A program made the translations under genes and the position numbers. From a virus, in IMG/VR virus record IMGVR_UViG_3300027541_000009, positions 186,001 to 250,000 of that record: a DNA stretch of 64,000 nt; one strand, given 5' to 3'. Positions within the stretch are counted from its first letter, which is position 1, and each line of letters starts with the position of its first letter. Shown in pieces: positions 39,413 through 46,877 of this stretch. The notes below the pieces were generated by a model that made no database searches, had not been told where the DNA came from, and was given only the letters and a program-made list of their open reading frames with translations.

Positions 39413-39613
39413 ATGACTGAACACATCCCCAACGTGCTCCCTCACATTCAAGAACTGAAAGATGCTTGGCGTCGTCAAGATTTTATCTTTACTAAGCAGC
39501 AACAAGAAGAATATGATTTGCTTCTTGCTACTCGCCGCGAACGTGTAAAGCAATTCTATACTGAAGGACGAGTATTCAAGGGTTCATATAAAGCAAAGGA
39601 AGTAGAGTTCTAA
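39413..39613 (+). CDS. Cyanophage hypothetical protein (66 aa)
   Basis: MTEHIPNVLPHIQELKDAWR; helical, basic/acidic (DLLLATRRERVKQFYTEGRV). Ends KAKEVEF. Known type in cyanophages; no function. The first codon coincides with a predicted transcription start. Confidence 0.58.
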   Translation: MTEHIPNVLPHIQELKDAWRRQDFIFTKQQQEEYDLLLATRRERVKQFYTEGRVFKGSYKAKEVEF

Positions 39614-39616
39614 ATA
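39609..39616 (+). promoter_or_regulatory. Late-promoter-like TCTAAATA
   Basis: TCTAAATA overlapping the previous stop codon and 24 nt before ATG 39641; same variant as at 2819 and 13736. Confidence 0.45.
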
Positions 39617-39640
39617 CTAAAAAGTAGTGTTTAGATAACA

Positions 39641-40249
39641 ATGAAAACCTTTCAGGAGTTTATGTCTATTTGCGAAGAAGTTGATGACAAGTCAAAAGCA
39701 CTTGGATTCCAAGCAACAATCAGAAAAGCAAGACCTGGCGGTCGTATTGGTGCTGAACGCAAAAAGACAACTCCTGAAAAACGCCGTATGAAAGCAGTTG
39801 GCGGTGGTAAAATGGAACCAGCAAAAGAATACAAACCACGCAAGGATATTGGAAAACCAAAGGGTTCACAAATTCAACAACCAGAACAAGAGCGTGGATC
39901 TGCTAGAGAAAGACAACTGGCAGCAGCAAAAGAGGAAAGAAGAAAAGCAGCACAGGCAAGAATTGCTGCTAAGAAAGGTGGAGAATCACCAGCACCAGCA
40001 GCAGAAAAACCAAAAGCAAAAGAAGTAGTAAAAGCAGCAACTAAACTTCTTTCTAAGAAGAAAGCAACAGCAGAACCCGCTCCTGGATACAAACCACAAA
40101 AAGCATCTGGTCTAAGCAGACAAGAAAGATTGCATGTTACAAGAAAGGGAGAACAGAAACTCCGCGATCTTGTAATTGCAGGAGAAAGAGAAAGAGGTAA
40201 AAACATTAAGAGTGAGAAAGACCTCCAACACCGATACACTTCTCGCTGA
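39641..40249 (+). CDS. Candidate internal head protein, basic (202 aa)
   Basis: MKTFQEFMSICE EVDDKS is very close to the T4 internal-protein capsid-targeting start (M-K-T-Y-Q-E-F-I-A-E); S-I-C-E then E fits a gp21-type cleavage site. The remainder is strongly basic and Ala/Lys/Pro-rich (KKGGESPAPAAEKPKAKEVV, TKLLSKKKATAEPAPGYK), resembling histone-like DNA-packing proteins. Likely packed in the head and injected with DNA. Cleavage and packaging are inferred. Confidence 0.65.
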   Translation: MKTFQEFMSICEEVDDKSKALGFQATIRKARPGGRIGAERKKTTPEKRRMKAVGGGKMEPAKEYKPRKDIGKPKGSQIQQPEQERGSARERQLAAAKEERRKAAQARIAAKKGGESPAPAAEKPKAKEVVKAATKLLSKKKATAEPAPGYKPQKASGLSRQERLHVTRKGEQKLRDLVIAGERERGKNIKSEKDLQHRYTSR

Positions 40250-40254
40250 TACTT

Positions 40255-40283
40255 ACTTGGATCCTCTAAAGTGTCCCTATAGT
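40255..40283 (+). repeat. GATC element copy 3
   Basis: ACTTGGATCC...GTGTCCC TATAGT, the only copy with C in place of A in GTGTACC. The ATG at 40309 is 25 nt downstream and out of frame with the element's TTG. Confidence 0.88.
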
Positions 40284-40308
40284 ATAAGCACTCAAACGAA
40301 ACAACATT

Positions 40309-40464
40309 ATGCTCTGGCAAGACCGCAACGGTAACTGGTTCAGCACTGTTTCTCCTATCGACATGAAAATTGAGCGAGCAATGATTGAAGCAAACGCTAA
40401 CAAAGTCTGGGAAGAAAAAGAGCGTTCTGGTGATTGGTTGTTTGATGAAATGTTTGGCGGTTGA
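40309..40464 (+). CDS. Small protein (51 aa)
   Basis: ATG 40309. MLWQDRNGNWFSTVSPIDMK, then ERAMIEANANKVWEEKERSG. Alpha/beta, W at both ends. Expressed from copy 3; followed by junction E. Confidence 0.53.
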   Translation: MLWQDRNGNWFSTVSPIDMKIERAMIEANANKVWEEKERSGDWLFDEMFGG

Positions 40465-40513
40465 TTAACTGTCCGCCAGCACCCTTTCCAAGCGTCAGGA
40501 AGGGTGCTATAAT
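40464..40513 (+). promoter_or_regulatory. Composite junction E: AAACTG-type box, hairpin and promoter
   Basis: GATTAACTGTCCGCC (40464-40478), hairpin AGCACCCTTTCC/GGAAGGGTGCT (40479-40509), TATAAT overlapping the 3' arm at 40508-40513. TTTCCA (40485-40490) in the 5' arm is a moderate -35 at 17 nt. No T-run follows the stem, so termination is weaker here. Confidence 0.6.
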
Positions 40514-40554
40514 GTCTTTTAGATACCAAACCACCTGAAACTCTGTAATTCGTA

Positions 40555-41742
40555 ATGATTCCTCATCTGATCAATCTTCGTCCTCACCAAGAACGCGGAG
40601 TTGCTGCTATGCAACAGCATGATAAAGGTCAAGTCATTGTTCCTACTGGTGGTGGCAAGACTCTGAAGATGATCTATGATTGTCTGCGTGAGTTGCAGTC
40701 ACAAACTCCCCAGACCATTGTTGTTGTTGCTCCGCGTATTCTTCTGGCAGAGCAACTGTCTTCGGAGTTCCTGGAGTTTATCACTAACGCTGCTGTTTTC
40801 CATGTTCACAGTGGCGAAACTCATCACGAGTCTTCTACTCGCCCTCAAGAGATTCGCAACTGGGTTGATGCTAATGCCGACAATCATCGCCTGATTGTAA
40901 CCACCTACAACTCTCTGTCGCGTCTTCAAGTGGCAGAAGTTGATGTGGATACCATTTACTTTGACGAGGCACATAATTCTGTTCAGCGTCACTTTTTCCC
41001 TGCAACTGAGCACTTTGCTGCTAATGCACGCCGCTGCTACTTCTTCACTGCTACCAGGAAGACTTCGCTCACTCCTTCTAAACCTGGAATGAACGATCGT
41101 GATGTCTATGGAGATATTATTTGCCGCGTTTCTGCTCCTGAACTTGTTGATGGAGGATACATTATTGCTCCTAAGATTGTAGCGAAGAAGTTTGATGTAC
41201 TTGCACCAAAGCAGGTAACTGCTGAATGTGACAGTAGCAATCTGATGGACACTCTGGAGGATATTGATTGCAAGAAAATCCTGGTATGTGTTAAGTCTGC
41301 GAAGCAACTTATCAACCTGATGTCTCATACTGACTGTGCTTCCCAACTAAATCAGCGTGGTTATTCTTACCTCTACATCACCTCAAAAACTGGAGCGATT
41401 ATTGATGGTAAGAAAGTCAATCGTGAAGTATTCTTTGACACGCTCAATTCTTGGGGTCGTGACCCTAACAAGAAGTTTGTTTGCTTCCATCGCTCTATTT
41501 TGAGCGAAGGAATTAATGTCAGCGAACTAGAGGCGGTCGTCTTTCTTCGCAATATGGATGTGATTGAAATGACCCAAACTATTGGTCGGGTTCTTCGCCT
41601 TGGCGGCAAAGAAAAGGTCTTCGGTCTCTGTGTGGTGCCTGTATATTCCAAAGTTGGAGTATCTACAGAGCGAGCACTCCAGCGAGTTGTTGATGCTGTG
41701 TTTGAGAAGGGTGAGATGGTTGATAGTGTAGTGCGGCGGTGA
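40555..41742 (+). CDS. Superfamily 2 DNA helicase (395 aa)
   Basis: Motif Q/I: RPHQERGVAAMQ and VPTGGGKT (29-36); motif II FDEAHN (136-141, DEAH box); motif III FTATRK (164-169); motif VI QTIGRVLRLGGKEKV (~343-357). The order and ~400-aa size fit the RAD25/UvsW-like SF2 helicases carried by cyanophages. UvsW-type helicases unwind branched DNA and R-loops and switch replication from origin- to recombination-dependent mode. Direction and substrate here are unknown. Promoter: junction E. Confidence 0.82.
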   Translation: MIPHLINLRPHQERGVAAMQQHDKGQVIVPTGGGKTLKMIYDCLRELQSQTPQTIVVVAPRILLAEQLSSEFLEFITNAAVFHVHSGETHHESSTRPQEIRNWVDANADNHRLIVTTYNSLSRLQVAEVDVDTIYFDEAHNSVQRHFFPATEHFAANARRCYFFTATRKTSLTPSKPGMNDRDVYGDIICRVSAPELVDGGYIIAPKIVAKKFDVLAPKQVTAECDSSNLMDTLEDIDCKKILVCVKSAKQLINLMSHTDCASQLNQRGYSYLYITSKTGAIIDGKKVNREVFFDTLNSWGRDPNKKFVCFHRSILSEGINVSELEAVVFLRNMDVIEMTQTIGRVLRLGGKEKVFGLCVVPVYSKVGVSTERALQRVVDAVFEKGEMVDSVVRR

Positions 41743-41776
41743 GTCTCGCCTAAGAACCCAGTCACAGTCAGGGGTC

Positions 41777-41831
41777 AAAACCTGATTTTTCTTCAATTCT
41801 ACTGCAGCGGTGTCATAGGTCATCCACTGCA
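41777..41831 (+). repeat. 55-nt duplicated leader, copy A
   Basis: Runs AAAACCTG...CACTGCA; 53 of 55 bases match copy B at 47962-48016. Includes TACTGCAGCGGTG and CATCCACTGCA, which can pair as an imperfect hairpin. The similarity extends upstream (GAACCCAGTC). Located between the helicase stop and the restriction endonuclease start. Confidence 0.75.
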
Positions 41832-41869
41832 ACCAAATTCCTGATTTTTACTAAAGTATAGATTTTACC

Positions 41870-42565
41870 ATGGATTTCGTTGAGTTCGTTCCTGCTTACA
41901 ACCGAATTAAAGCAAAAGGTTTCATAAAGTCTCATCGCAAAGGTGATACTGGAGTTGGTCATACTTTTGAACAAGAACTTGGTTTGACTGAGAATTGTAT
42001 CTCTGGTCCAGATATTGATGGAAAAGAGTTGAAAGCAGCAAGGAAAGGTGCTGGTGGAAAACAAACTCTCTTTACAAAGGAAGGTGAATGGCAGATACCT
42101 CAATTAAAGTTCCTAGAAACTTTTGGATTTCCTCACACAAAACACATTGGGGAATTGTCTGGACAATCTACTGTGACAAGAACCAAAAACAACAGAGGAT
42201 TTTGGATTCATACTGATGATGAATATGTTTCCATAAAGCACGAAGAACTGGAGATTGTTAGGTGGGATTGGGATTCACTTATTAAACAGTTTGCTCACAA
42301 ATTTCCATCTTGTGTTAAAGTATTTGCCGATGTTGAAGTTCGTAATGGTATAGAGTATTTTCACTACAATGAAGCGTATGTCTACATTTCTATTGATAAA
42401 AATCTGTTTCGTAAGGCAATCGAAGATGATGTAATTTCTATTGACTTACGACTGAGAACCCAGTATAATGTTGGCACTGGTAAGGGTGTTCGCAATCGTG
42501 GCACTTGCTTTCGTATAAATCACTCAAATATGGATAAATTGTTTGTAAAAGAGGTTCTTGAATGA
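41870..42565 (+). CDS. MvaI/BcnI-family type II restriction endonuclease (231 aa)
   Basis: RKGDTGVGHTFEQELGL (23-39) and SGPDIDGKELKAARKG (45-60) followed by QTLFTK match MvaI (KRKGNTGIGKTFED; APDFHDIEIKTHE; LTLFTK). The MvaI catalytic residues D50-E55-K57 correspond to D48, E53 and K55 with identical spacing. The C-terminal GTGKGVRNRGTCFRINH also matches. MvaI cuts CC(A/T)GG and BcnI CC(C/G)GG as monomers that nick each strand; the target here is unknown. Overlaps a methyltransferase gene by 4 nt, forming a complete type II system. Confidence 0.82.
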   Translation: MDFVEFVPAYNRIKAKGFIKSHRKGDTGVGHTFEQELGLTENCISGPDIDGKELKAARKGAGGKQTLFTKEGEWQIPQLKFLETFGFPHTKHIGELSGQSTVTRTKNNRGFWIHTDDEYVSIKHEELEIVRWDWDSLIKQFAHKFPSCVKVFADVEVRNGIEYFHYNEAYVYISIDKNLFRKAIEDDVISIDLRLRTQYNVGTGKGVRNRGTCFRINHSNMDKLFVKEVLE

Positions 42566-43425
42566 AGGATGTTATTCTTTATGGTGACTGCCGCTCAACT
42601 CTTAAACATTTTGTAGACGCTGGTGTAAAAGCACAAATGTGTGTGACCTCTCCACCATACTACGGTCTGCGTGATTACGGTAACGAAGATAATCAAATTG
42701 GTTTAGAAGAGTCGCCTGAAGAGTTTATCTCCCAACTGGTAGAGGTGTTTCGCGGTGTGCGTGATGTTCTTACAGATGATGGCACATTGTGGGTTAACAT
42801 TGGTGATTCTTATTACAACTATCGTTCTGGTAAAGGTCAGACACTACCTAAGCAATCTGTGGCATCTAACAACCAAGATTTGCCACAAATACGAAATCCT
42901 AGAAGAGGAAATAAACTTGAGGGTCTAAAGGATAAAGATTTGATTGGTATTCCTTGGATGCTAGCATTTGCTTTGCGTGCAGATGGTTGGTATCTACGAC
43001 AGGATATTATTTGGAGCAAACCAAATCCAATGCCCGAAAGTATGAAAGATCGATGTACCAAATCTCACGAATATATCTTCCTCTTATCTAAGAGCAAGAA
43101 CTATTATTTTGATGTTGATTCGATTAAAGAACCCACTGTAGATGGCAAGGAATTAAAACGGAAACGTAGTGTATGGGAAGTAACAACTAAACCATACAAA
43201 GGTTCTCACTTTGCAGTTTATCCTCCAGAACTTATTGAACCTTGTATTATTGCTGGTTCTCGTGAAGGTGACACTATTCTTGACCCATTTATGGGTAGTG
43301 GGACTACTGCTGCTGTTGCCAAATCTTTGGGAAGGAATTATGTTGGATGCGAACTTCACGAGGAGTATGGTAAATTGATTGAAAAGAGAGTTAGTGAAAC
43401 TGTTGGTCTTACCAAGTTTATGTAA
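42562..43425 (+). CDS. Beta-class DNA methyltransferase (N4-cytosine or N6-adenine, 287 aa)
   Basis: Motif IV TSPPYYG (29-35) at the N-terminus and motif I DPFMGSGTT (241-249) at the C-terminus: the permuted beta-class order. S-P-P-Y is typical of N4-cytosine enzymes such as M.MvaI and M.BcnI, although some N6-adenine enzymes share it. ATGA overlap with the MvaI/BcnI-like gene makes it the probable protecting methylase. It would mark phage DNA while the endonuclease attacks host or competitor DNA. Confidence 0.82.
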   Translation: MKDVILYGDCRSTLKHFVDAGVKAQMCVTSPPYYGLRDYGNEDNQIGLEESPEEFISQLVEVFRGVRDVLTDDGTLWVNIGDSYYNYRSGKGQTLPKQSVASNNQDLPQIRNPRRGNKLEGLKDKDLIGIPWMLAFALRADGWYLRQDIIWSKPNPMPESMKDRCTKSHEYIFLLSKSKNYYFDVDSIKEPTVDGKELKRKRSVWEVTTKPYKGSHFAVYPPELIEPCIIAGSREGDTILDPFMGSGTTAAVAKSLGRNYVGCELHEEYGKLIEKRVSETVGLTKFM

Positions 43426-43427
43426 CG

Positions 43428-43607
43428 ATGAAAGAAGGATTTACAATGTTCAAGGATACATATGCTGCAATTCCGTTTGGGAATCAGTATCTTATCATTC
43501 ACAATGGTCAGCAACTTGAGAAAGTTTGTAGGACCGAAAGTTCTGCGCGAAAGTATATCACAGACCACAAAAAAGGTAAGTCAATGGCAAAACTTCCAGT
43601 GAATTAA
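43428..43607 (+). CDS. Cyanophage hypothetical protein (59 aa)
   Basis: ATG 43428, or in-frame ATG 43446 (MFKDTYAAIPFGNQYLIIHN). RTESSARKYITDHKKGKS follows. I recall similar peptides in cyanophages. Its stop is adjacent to copy 4. Confidence 0.58.
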   Translation: MKEGFTMFKDTYAAIPFGNQYLIIHNGQQLEKVCRTESSARKYITDHKKGKSMAKLPVN

Positions 43608-43636
43608 ACTTGGATCCTCTAAAGTGTACCTATAGT
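43608..43636 (+). repeat. GATC element copy 4
   Basis: ACTTGGATCC...TATAGT followed by GTAAGA; ATG at 43655, 18 nt downstream. Confidence 0.9.
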
Positions 43637-43654
43637 GTAAGACGCATTTACCCT

Positions 43655-43897
43655 ATGCCTCGCGCTCGCAAGCAAACTGCTAATGTCTCTGTTGCTCCCG
43701 AAGTGTCCGTCCCACAGGTACTGATTACTCGTGAACAATACTTCCAAGACATTCAGGTTCGCTGGCAAATCCATCAGTATGAAGTCAACAAACTTCGTGA
43801 AGATGTGGTGAAGTTCACTCAAACTGTTTCGCCTTATGTGAAGCAAGTATTGAACTTTATTGAACAACAAATATCTGCCCGTCGTGTGGCAGTATAA
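43655..43897 (+). CDS. Small basic protein (80 aa)
   Basis: MPRARKQTANVSVAPEVSVP, then a long helix (EVNKLREDVVKFTQTVSPYV). Basic ends. No family assigned. Followed by junction F. Confidence 0.57.
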   Translation: MPRARKQTANVSVAPEVSVPQVLITREQYFQDIQVRWQIHQYEVNKLREDVVKFTQTVSPYVKQVLNFIEQQISARRVAV

Positions 43898-43944
43898 AAA
43901 CTGACACAGGAGCACTTGCAATTTAGCAAGTGCTCCTTTATTGT
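43895..43944 (+). promoter_or_regulatory. Composite junction F: AAACTG box, strong hairpin and -10 box
   Basis: ATAAAAACTGACAC (43895-43908), hairpin AGGAGCACTTGC/GCAAGTGCTCCT (43908-43937) with TTTATT, -10 TATTGT at 43939-43944, 39 nt from the box. Next ATG at 43966. Confidence 0.62.
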
Positions 43945-43965
43945 ACCTTTGTTCGTAAAACTTCA

Positions 43966-44169
43966 ATGATTTTCCTCACTGTTCCTGGTCACGGTTGCGT
44001 CTATACTCTGTCGCAAGAAGATGGAGATGAGTTATATTATTCTCCCATTATGCAAAATGGCACTGTAGATCTTGAAGCGTTTGCTCCCGTAGGTCTTGAT
44101 GATGTAGATATGGATGAAATGGAACTCTTTGATATTCGCAATCGTCTTGCTAAACTGATGCAAGTTTGA
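43966..44169 (+). CDS. Acidic hypothetical protein (67 aa)
   Basis: ATG 43966. MIFLTVPGHGCVYTLSQEDG then DVDMDEMELFDIRNRLAKLM. A beta-rich start and acidic helical end. Known small type in cyanophages; no function. Confidence 0.57.
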   Translation: MIFLTVPGHGCVYTLSQEDGDELYYSPIMQNGTVDLEAFAPVGLDDVDMDEMELFDIRNRLAKLMQV

Positions 44170-44178
44170 TTGATTGAA

Positions 44179-44207
44179 ACTTGGATCCTCGAAAGTGTAC
44201 CTATAGT
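44179..44207 (+). repeat. GATC element copy 5
   Basis: ACTTGGATCCTCGAAAG...TATAGT (G instead of T at position 13), directly followed by ATG 44208. Confidence 0.9.
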
Positions 44208-45125
44208 ATGAGTAAGCAACCAATGCAAAATAAGCACCTTGAGCACCCTGAAGATGAAATCCTGACGGGTAATCTATCTGTTCTTGATTGGTTCTCTGAG
44301 GTTGATAGTTTTATCAGCGTCAAGATGGATGGTGCTCCTGCTATTGTTTGGGGCACTAATCCTGAGAATGGTAAGTTTTTTGTCTGCACCAAAGCAGCAT
44401 TTAACAAGCAAAAGATTCGCCTTTGCTATAACGAAGATGACATCTTTACTCATTTTGGTGGACAACCAAGGGTAGCACAAATCCTCATCTTCTGTCTGGA
44501 TTATCTTCCTCGCACTAACAATGTGTATCAGGGAGATTGGATTGGTTTCGGTAAAGGGTTGGATACATTCACGCCCAACACGATTACCTATCGTTTTCCT
44601 GAAGTTGTGCGTCAAGAGATTATCGTTGCTCCACATACTTACTACACTGGTGAGCGTCTGCCTGAAATGGTAGCACATCCTATCACTAGCAAGTTTGCAA
44701 GCACAAAGAAATGTTTGTTTGTGCAACCTGCTGTGTCGCTGAATCCTTATCGTGAAGATTTGGAGGATGTGTGTAACTTTGCTAAACAAATGAGCACTCT
44801 GTGTGAGTTTGTGAGCGACAAGAAAGCATCACAAATCAAAAAAGAGATTAACGCTTGCATCCGAGAGCAACGCACCATCCGTGAGGATGAAATTGCAGAA
44901 AAATGCGATTGTGACATCAACCTCATCAGATTGTGGAAGTTGGTGAAGTCTATCAAGGATGATTTGTTCCTGTTCATTCATGAAGAGGATGACATTGAAT
45001 GTTTCCTCTGGGATGTTGCAGGTTTCCACGAGGGTTATGTCATTCATAACAAGTTTGGGTCTTACAAAGTAGTTGATCGTGAGGTATTCTCTCATGCCAA
45101 CTTCACAATCGCAAAGAGTTGGTAA
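44208..45125 (+). CDS. KxDG-motif nucleotidyltransferase / ligase-like protein (305 aa)
   Basis: SVKMDGAPAIVWG (37-49) carries K-M-D-G (39-42), the nucleotide-accepting motif I of DNA/RNA ligases and mRNA-capping enzymes; K39 would be the adenylated lysine. Near the C-terminus EGYVIHNKFGSYKVVDR supplies an E-G-x-V motif (IV-like) and a K-V-V-D motif (V-like). Cyanophages carry several such divergent proteins with undefined substrates. Start: ATG 44208 abuts the element; ATG 44223 (MQNKHLEHPED) is an alternative. Confidence 0.65.
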   Translation: MSKQPMQNKHLEHPEDEILTGNLSVLDWFSEVDSFISVKMDGAPAIVWGTNPENGKFFVCTKAAFNKQKIRLCYNEDDIFTHFGGQPRVAQILIFCLDYLPRTNNVYQGDWIGFGKGLDTFTPNTITYRFPEVVRQEIIVAPHTYYTGERLPEMVAHPITSKFASTKKCLFVQPAVSLNPYREDLEDVCNFAKQMSTLCEFVSDKKASQIKKEINACIREQRTIREDEIAEKCDCDINLIRLWKLVKSIKDDLFLFIHEEDDIECFLWDVAGFHEGYVIHNKFGSYKVVDREVFSHANFTIAKSW

Positions 45126-45153
45126 CTTGGATCCTCGAAAGTGTACCTATAGT
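45125..45153 (+). repeat. GATC element copy 6
   Basis: Same G variant as copy 5. Overlaps the last base of the previous stop codon and is directly followed by ATG 45154. Confidence 0.9.
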
Positions 45154-45585
45154 ATGAGCACTCCTACGATGCAAGCACAAGCACAACAAACTATTGCAGA
45201 GAATGTGTATAAGAACACTCTGCTGCTGATTGAAGCACTGAAAGACAACTATCGTCAGTATTCTATTCGCGGTCACCAAAAGTTCGTGAATGATGCTGAT
45301 AATCAAGAGTATCATCAGCGCAAGATTGATGAACTCAAGTCTGGCAAGTGTGACATTGATTATACTGTTGAGACTGGCAAAAAGTATCACAAAGTCATTC
45401 TGGTGAATGGTGGTGGATCGAGATCGGTTCACTGTTTTATCGACAAGCAAAATGGAGGCGTTTTCAAGTCAGCGTCGTGGCGTAGTCCTGCAAAGGGTGA
45501 GCGATACAATCTCTTGTTAATTAAGGACCGTGAATGGTTGTTTGAGAACGCAGATTGGTCGTCCGGATATCTTTACAAAAGGTGA
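45154..45585 (+). CDS. Conserved phage protein (143 aa)
   Basis: MSTPTMQAQAQQTIAENVYK; ATG 45169 is an alternative start. Contains RGHQKFVNDADNQEYHQRKI and KKYHKVILVNGGGSRSVHCF, then WRSPAKGERYNLLL. I recognise the V-H-x-F-I-D...G-x-V-F-K-x-A-S-W pattern from many phage proteins of unknown function, beta-rich at the C-terminus. Confidence 0.62.
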   Translation: MSTPTMQAQAQQTIAENVYKNTLLLIEALKDNYRQYSIRGHQKFVNDADNQEYHQRKIDELKSGKCDIDYTVETGKKYHKVILVNGGGSRSVHCFIDKQNGGVFKSASWRSPAKGERYNLLLIKDREWLFENADWSSGYLYKR

Positions 45586-46074
45586 TTATTGCAAATAGTA
45601 ACCTTTGGACTTTTTCCCTTTATAAAGGTCTCCCCTATCAATTTTATGTTCTCTACAAAACTTTCCAAGATTAAAAACTTCTACTATTTCTCCAGTTGGT
45701 GTTACTAACCGATGAACTTTTGCTAATGCCAACTCCGTGTTTTTTTGATTACTGCACCACTCAAGATTACTGACATTGTTGTTTGTTTTTACGCCATCAA
45801 TGTGATTAACTTGAGGGAGATTATTTGGATTTGGAATGTAAGTTTCTGCGACCAAACGATGAACTTTTTTTAACTTCTGTCCTTCTTCCGTTTTAATCCA
45901 AACAGTCAAGTATCCCTTGCAATGATTATTAAATCTTCTTTTTTTTGGTTCTTTATCCAATACTACTCCCCACCCATCTCTTCCACGATTGCGCCAGTAT
46001 GACCAAACTTCACCGTTTTCTGTGATAAAATAACCTTTATGTTCTGGGTGTTCTTTCATCTTTAATACCTGCAT
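45586..46074 (-). CDS. HNH homing endonuclease with NUMOD4-like start (162 aa)
   Basis: EHPEHKGYFITENGEVWSYW is a NUMOD4-type DNA-binding start. HNH core: VHRLVAETYIPNPNN (71-85), NHIDG (90-94), then NNVSNLEWCSNQKN. Family: HNH homing endonucleases of phages, e.g. I-HmuI relatives. Encoded opposite to all neighbours, inserted between two small genes, with a TATAAATA late promoter on the minus strand (46092-46085). Confidence 0.82.
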   Translation of the reverse strand: MQVLKMKEHPEHKGYFITENGEVWSYWRNRGRDGWGVVLDKEPKKRRFNNHCKGYLTVWIKTEEGQKLKKVHRLVAETYIPNPNNLPQVNHIDGVKTNNNVSNLEWCSNQKNTELALAKVHRLVTPTGEIVEVFNLGKFCREHKIDRGDLYKGKKSKGYYLQ

Positions 46075-46084
46075 ACTGTGTTAT

Positions 46085-46092
46085 TATTTATA
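46085..46092 (-). promoter_or_regulatory. Late promoter TATAAATA (minus strand) of the HNH gene
   Basis: TATTTATA on the plus strand, i.e. TATAAATA on the minus strand, 11 nt before the HNH start codon. Confidence 0.62.
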
Positions 46093-46109
46093 ACCTATCT
46101 GTACGCAAA

Positions 46110-46334
46110 ATGAACTACCTTTGTTTTGTTGATGGTTTGCTAGAATACGCTAGTTCAGACCCTTCTTCTTTCGCTCACTATCAGTTAGTGTATGCTGAAG
46201 AGCACAAAAATGCTAATGTTCAGTATCTTACTCTGACTGACGAAGAGTATGACGAAATGTTCCCTTATGAGGAGGATGAACAACCTTACCTTGATGGTTG
46301 GGAAGATTCGATTTTTGATGGAAATGAAGAATGA
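46110..46334 (+). CDS. Acidic hypothetical protein (74 aa)
   Basis: MNYLCFVDGLLEYASSDPSS; then YLTLTDEEYDEMFPYEEDEQ. Strongly acidic. ATGA overlap downstream. Confidence 0.57.
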   Translation: MNYLCFVDGLLEYASSDPSSFAHYQLVYAEEHKNANVQYLTLTDEEYDEMFPYEEDEQPYLDGWEDSIFDGNEE

Positions 46335-46588
46335 GCACAATCCCTGACACTGAAATGACTTATGATGAACAAATCAAAGAAATGACTGTCACAAAGTCTC
46401 TCAAACTTTTGCGTGATGGGTTCAAGAACGAACTTGCCACTGCTCTATTCGCAGATGAGCGCACAACTGAACTCTTTGCCCAACTGATTAGTGAGTTTGT
46501 AGAGACAAACATTCCTGTGGTTGATGATGAGAACCAGATGGAACTTTCTATGATGCTGTTGGAAACTCTTGACATTGTAGCACGATGA
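46331..46588 (+). CDS. Acidic helical protein (85 aa)
   Basis: MSTIPDTEMTYDEQIKEMTV; helices (SLKLLRDGFKNELATALFAD; LFAQLISEFVETN). Charge and length resemble small phage regulatory proteins but there is no assignable motif. Confidence 0.55.
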   Translation: MSTIPDTEMTYDEQIKEMTVTKSLKLLRDGFKNELATALFADERTTELFAQLISEFVETNIPVVDDENQMELSMMLLETLDIVAR

Positions 46589-46839
46589 CTTACTCTAACC
46601 TTTCAAAGATTCGCCCCAAACTTCGCACACAAGGAAACATTACAGGCAACTTCGGAAAACCCAAATCTAAGGGAGGTTCTACACTCAATGACATCGGTGG
46701 TAATGGTAACATAGGTGCGACACAGAATGAATACTTGAATCGTCTCTATTATGCTTTTGATAACACTACCGACTCTAAACTTCGTCACTTCATTTATACT
46801 GAAATCAAAAAGATTCTCATTCAACAAGGAAAGTGGTGA
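46585..46839 (+). CDS. Basic Gly-rich small protein (84 aa)
   Basis: N-terminal 45 residues are basic and glycine-rich (KLRTQGNITGNFGKPKSKGG), the rest helical (YLNRLYYAFDNTTDSKLRHF). Nucleic-acid binding is possible. Confidence 0.55.
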   Translation: MTYSNLSKIRPKLRTQGNITGNFGKPKSKGGSTLNDIGGNGNIGATQNEYLNRLYYAFDNTTDSKLRHFIYTEIKKILIQQGKW

Positions 46840-46848
46840 GTGATTCTT

Positions 46849-46877
46849 ACTTGGATCCTCTAAAGTGTACCTATAGT
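46849..46877 (+). repeat. GATC element copy 7
   Basis: Consensus copy, directly followed by ATG 46878. Confidence 0.9.

Noticed and set aside
40699-41346. 215-codon minus-strand frame opposite the helicase
   Set aside because: The plus strand has all SF2 helicase motifs; the opposite frame has no motif or start context.
44274-44789. 171-codon minus-strand frame opposite the KxDG protein
   Set aside because: Shadow of a gene with ligase-type motifs and an element at its start.
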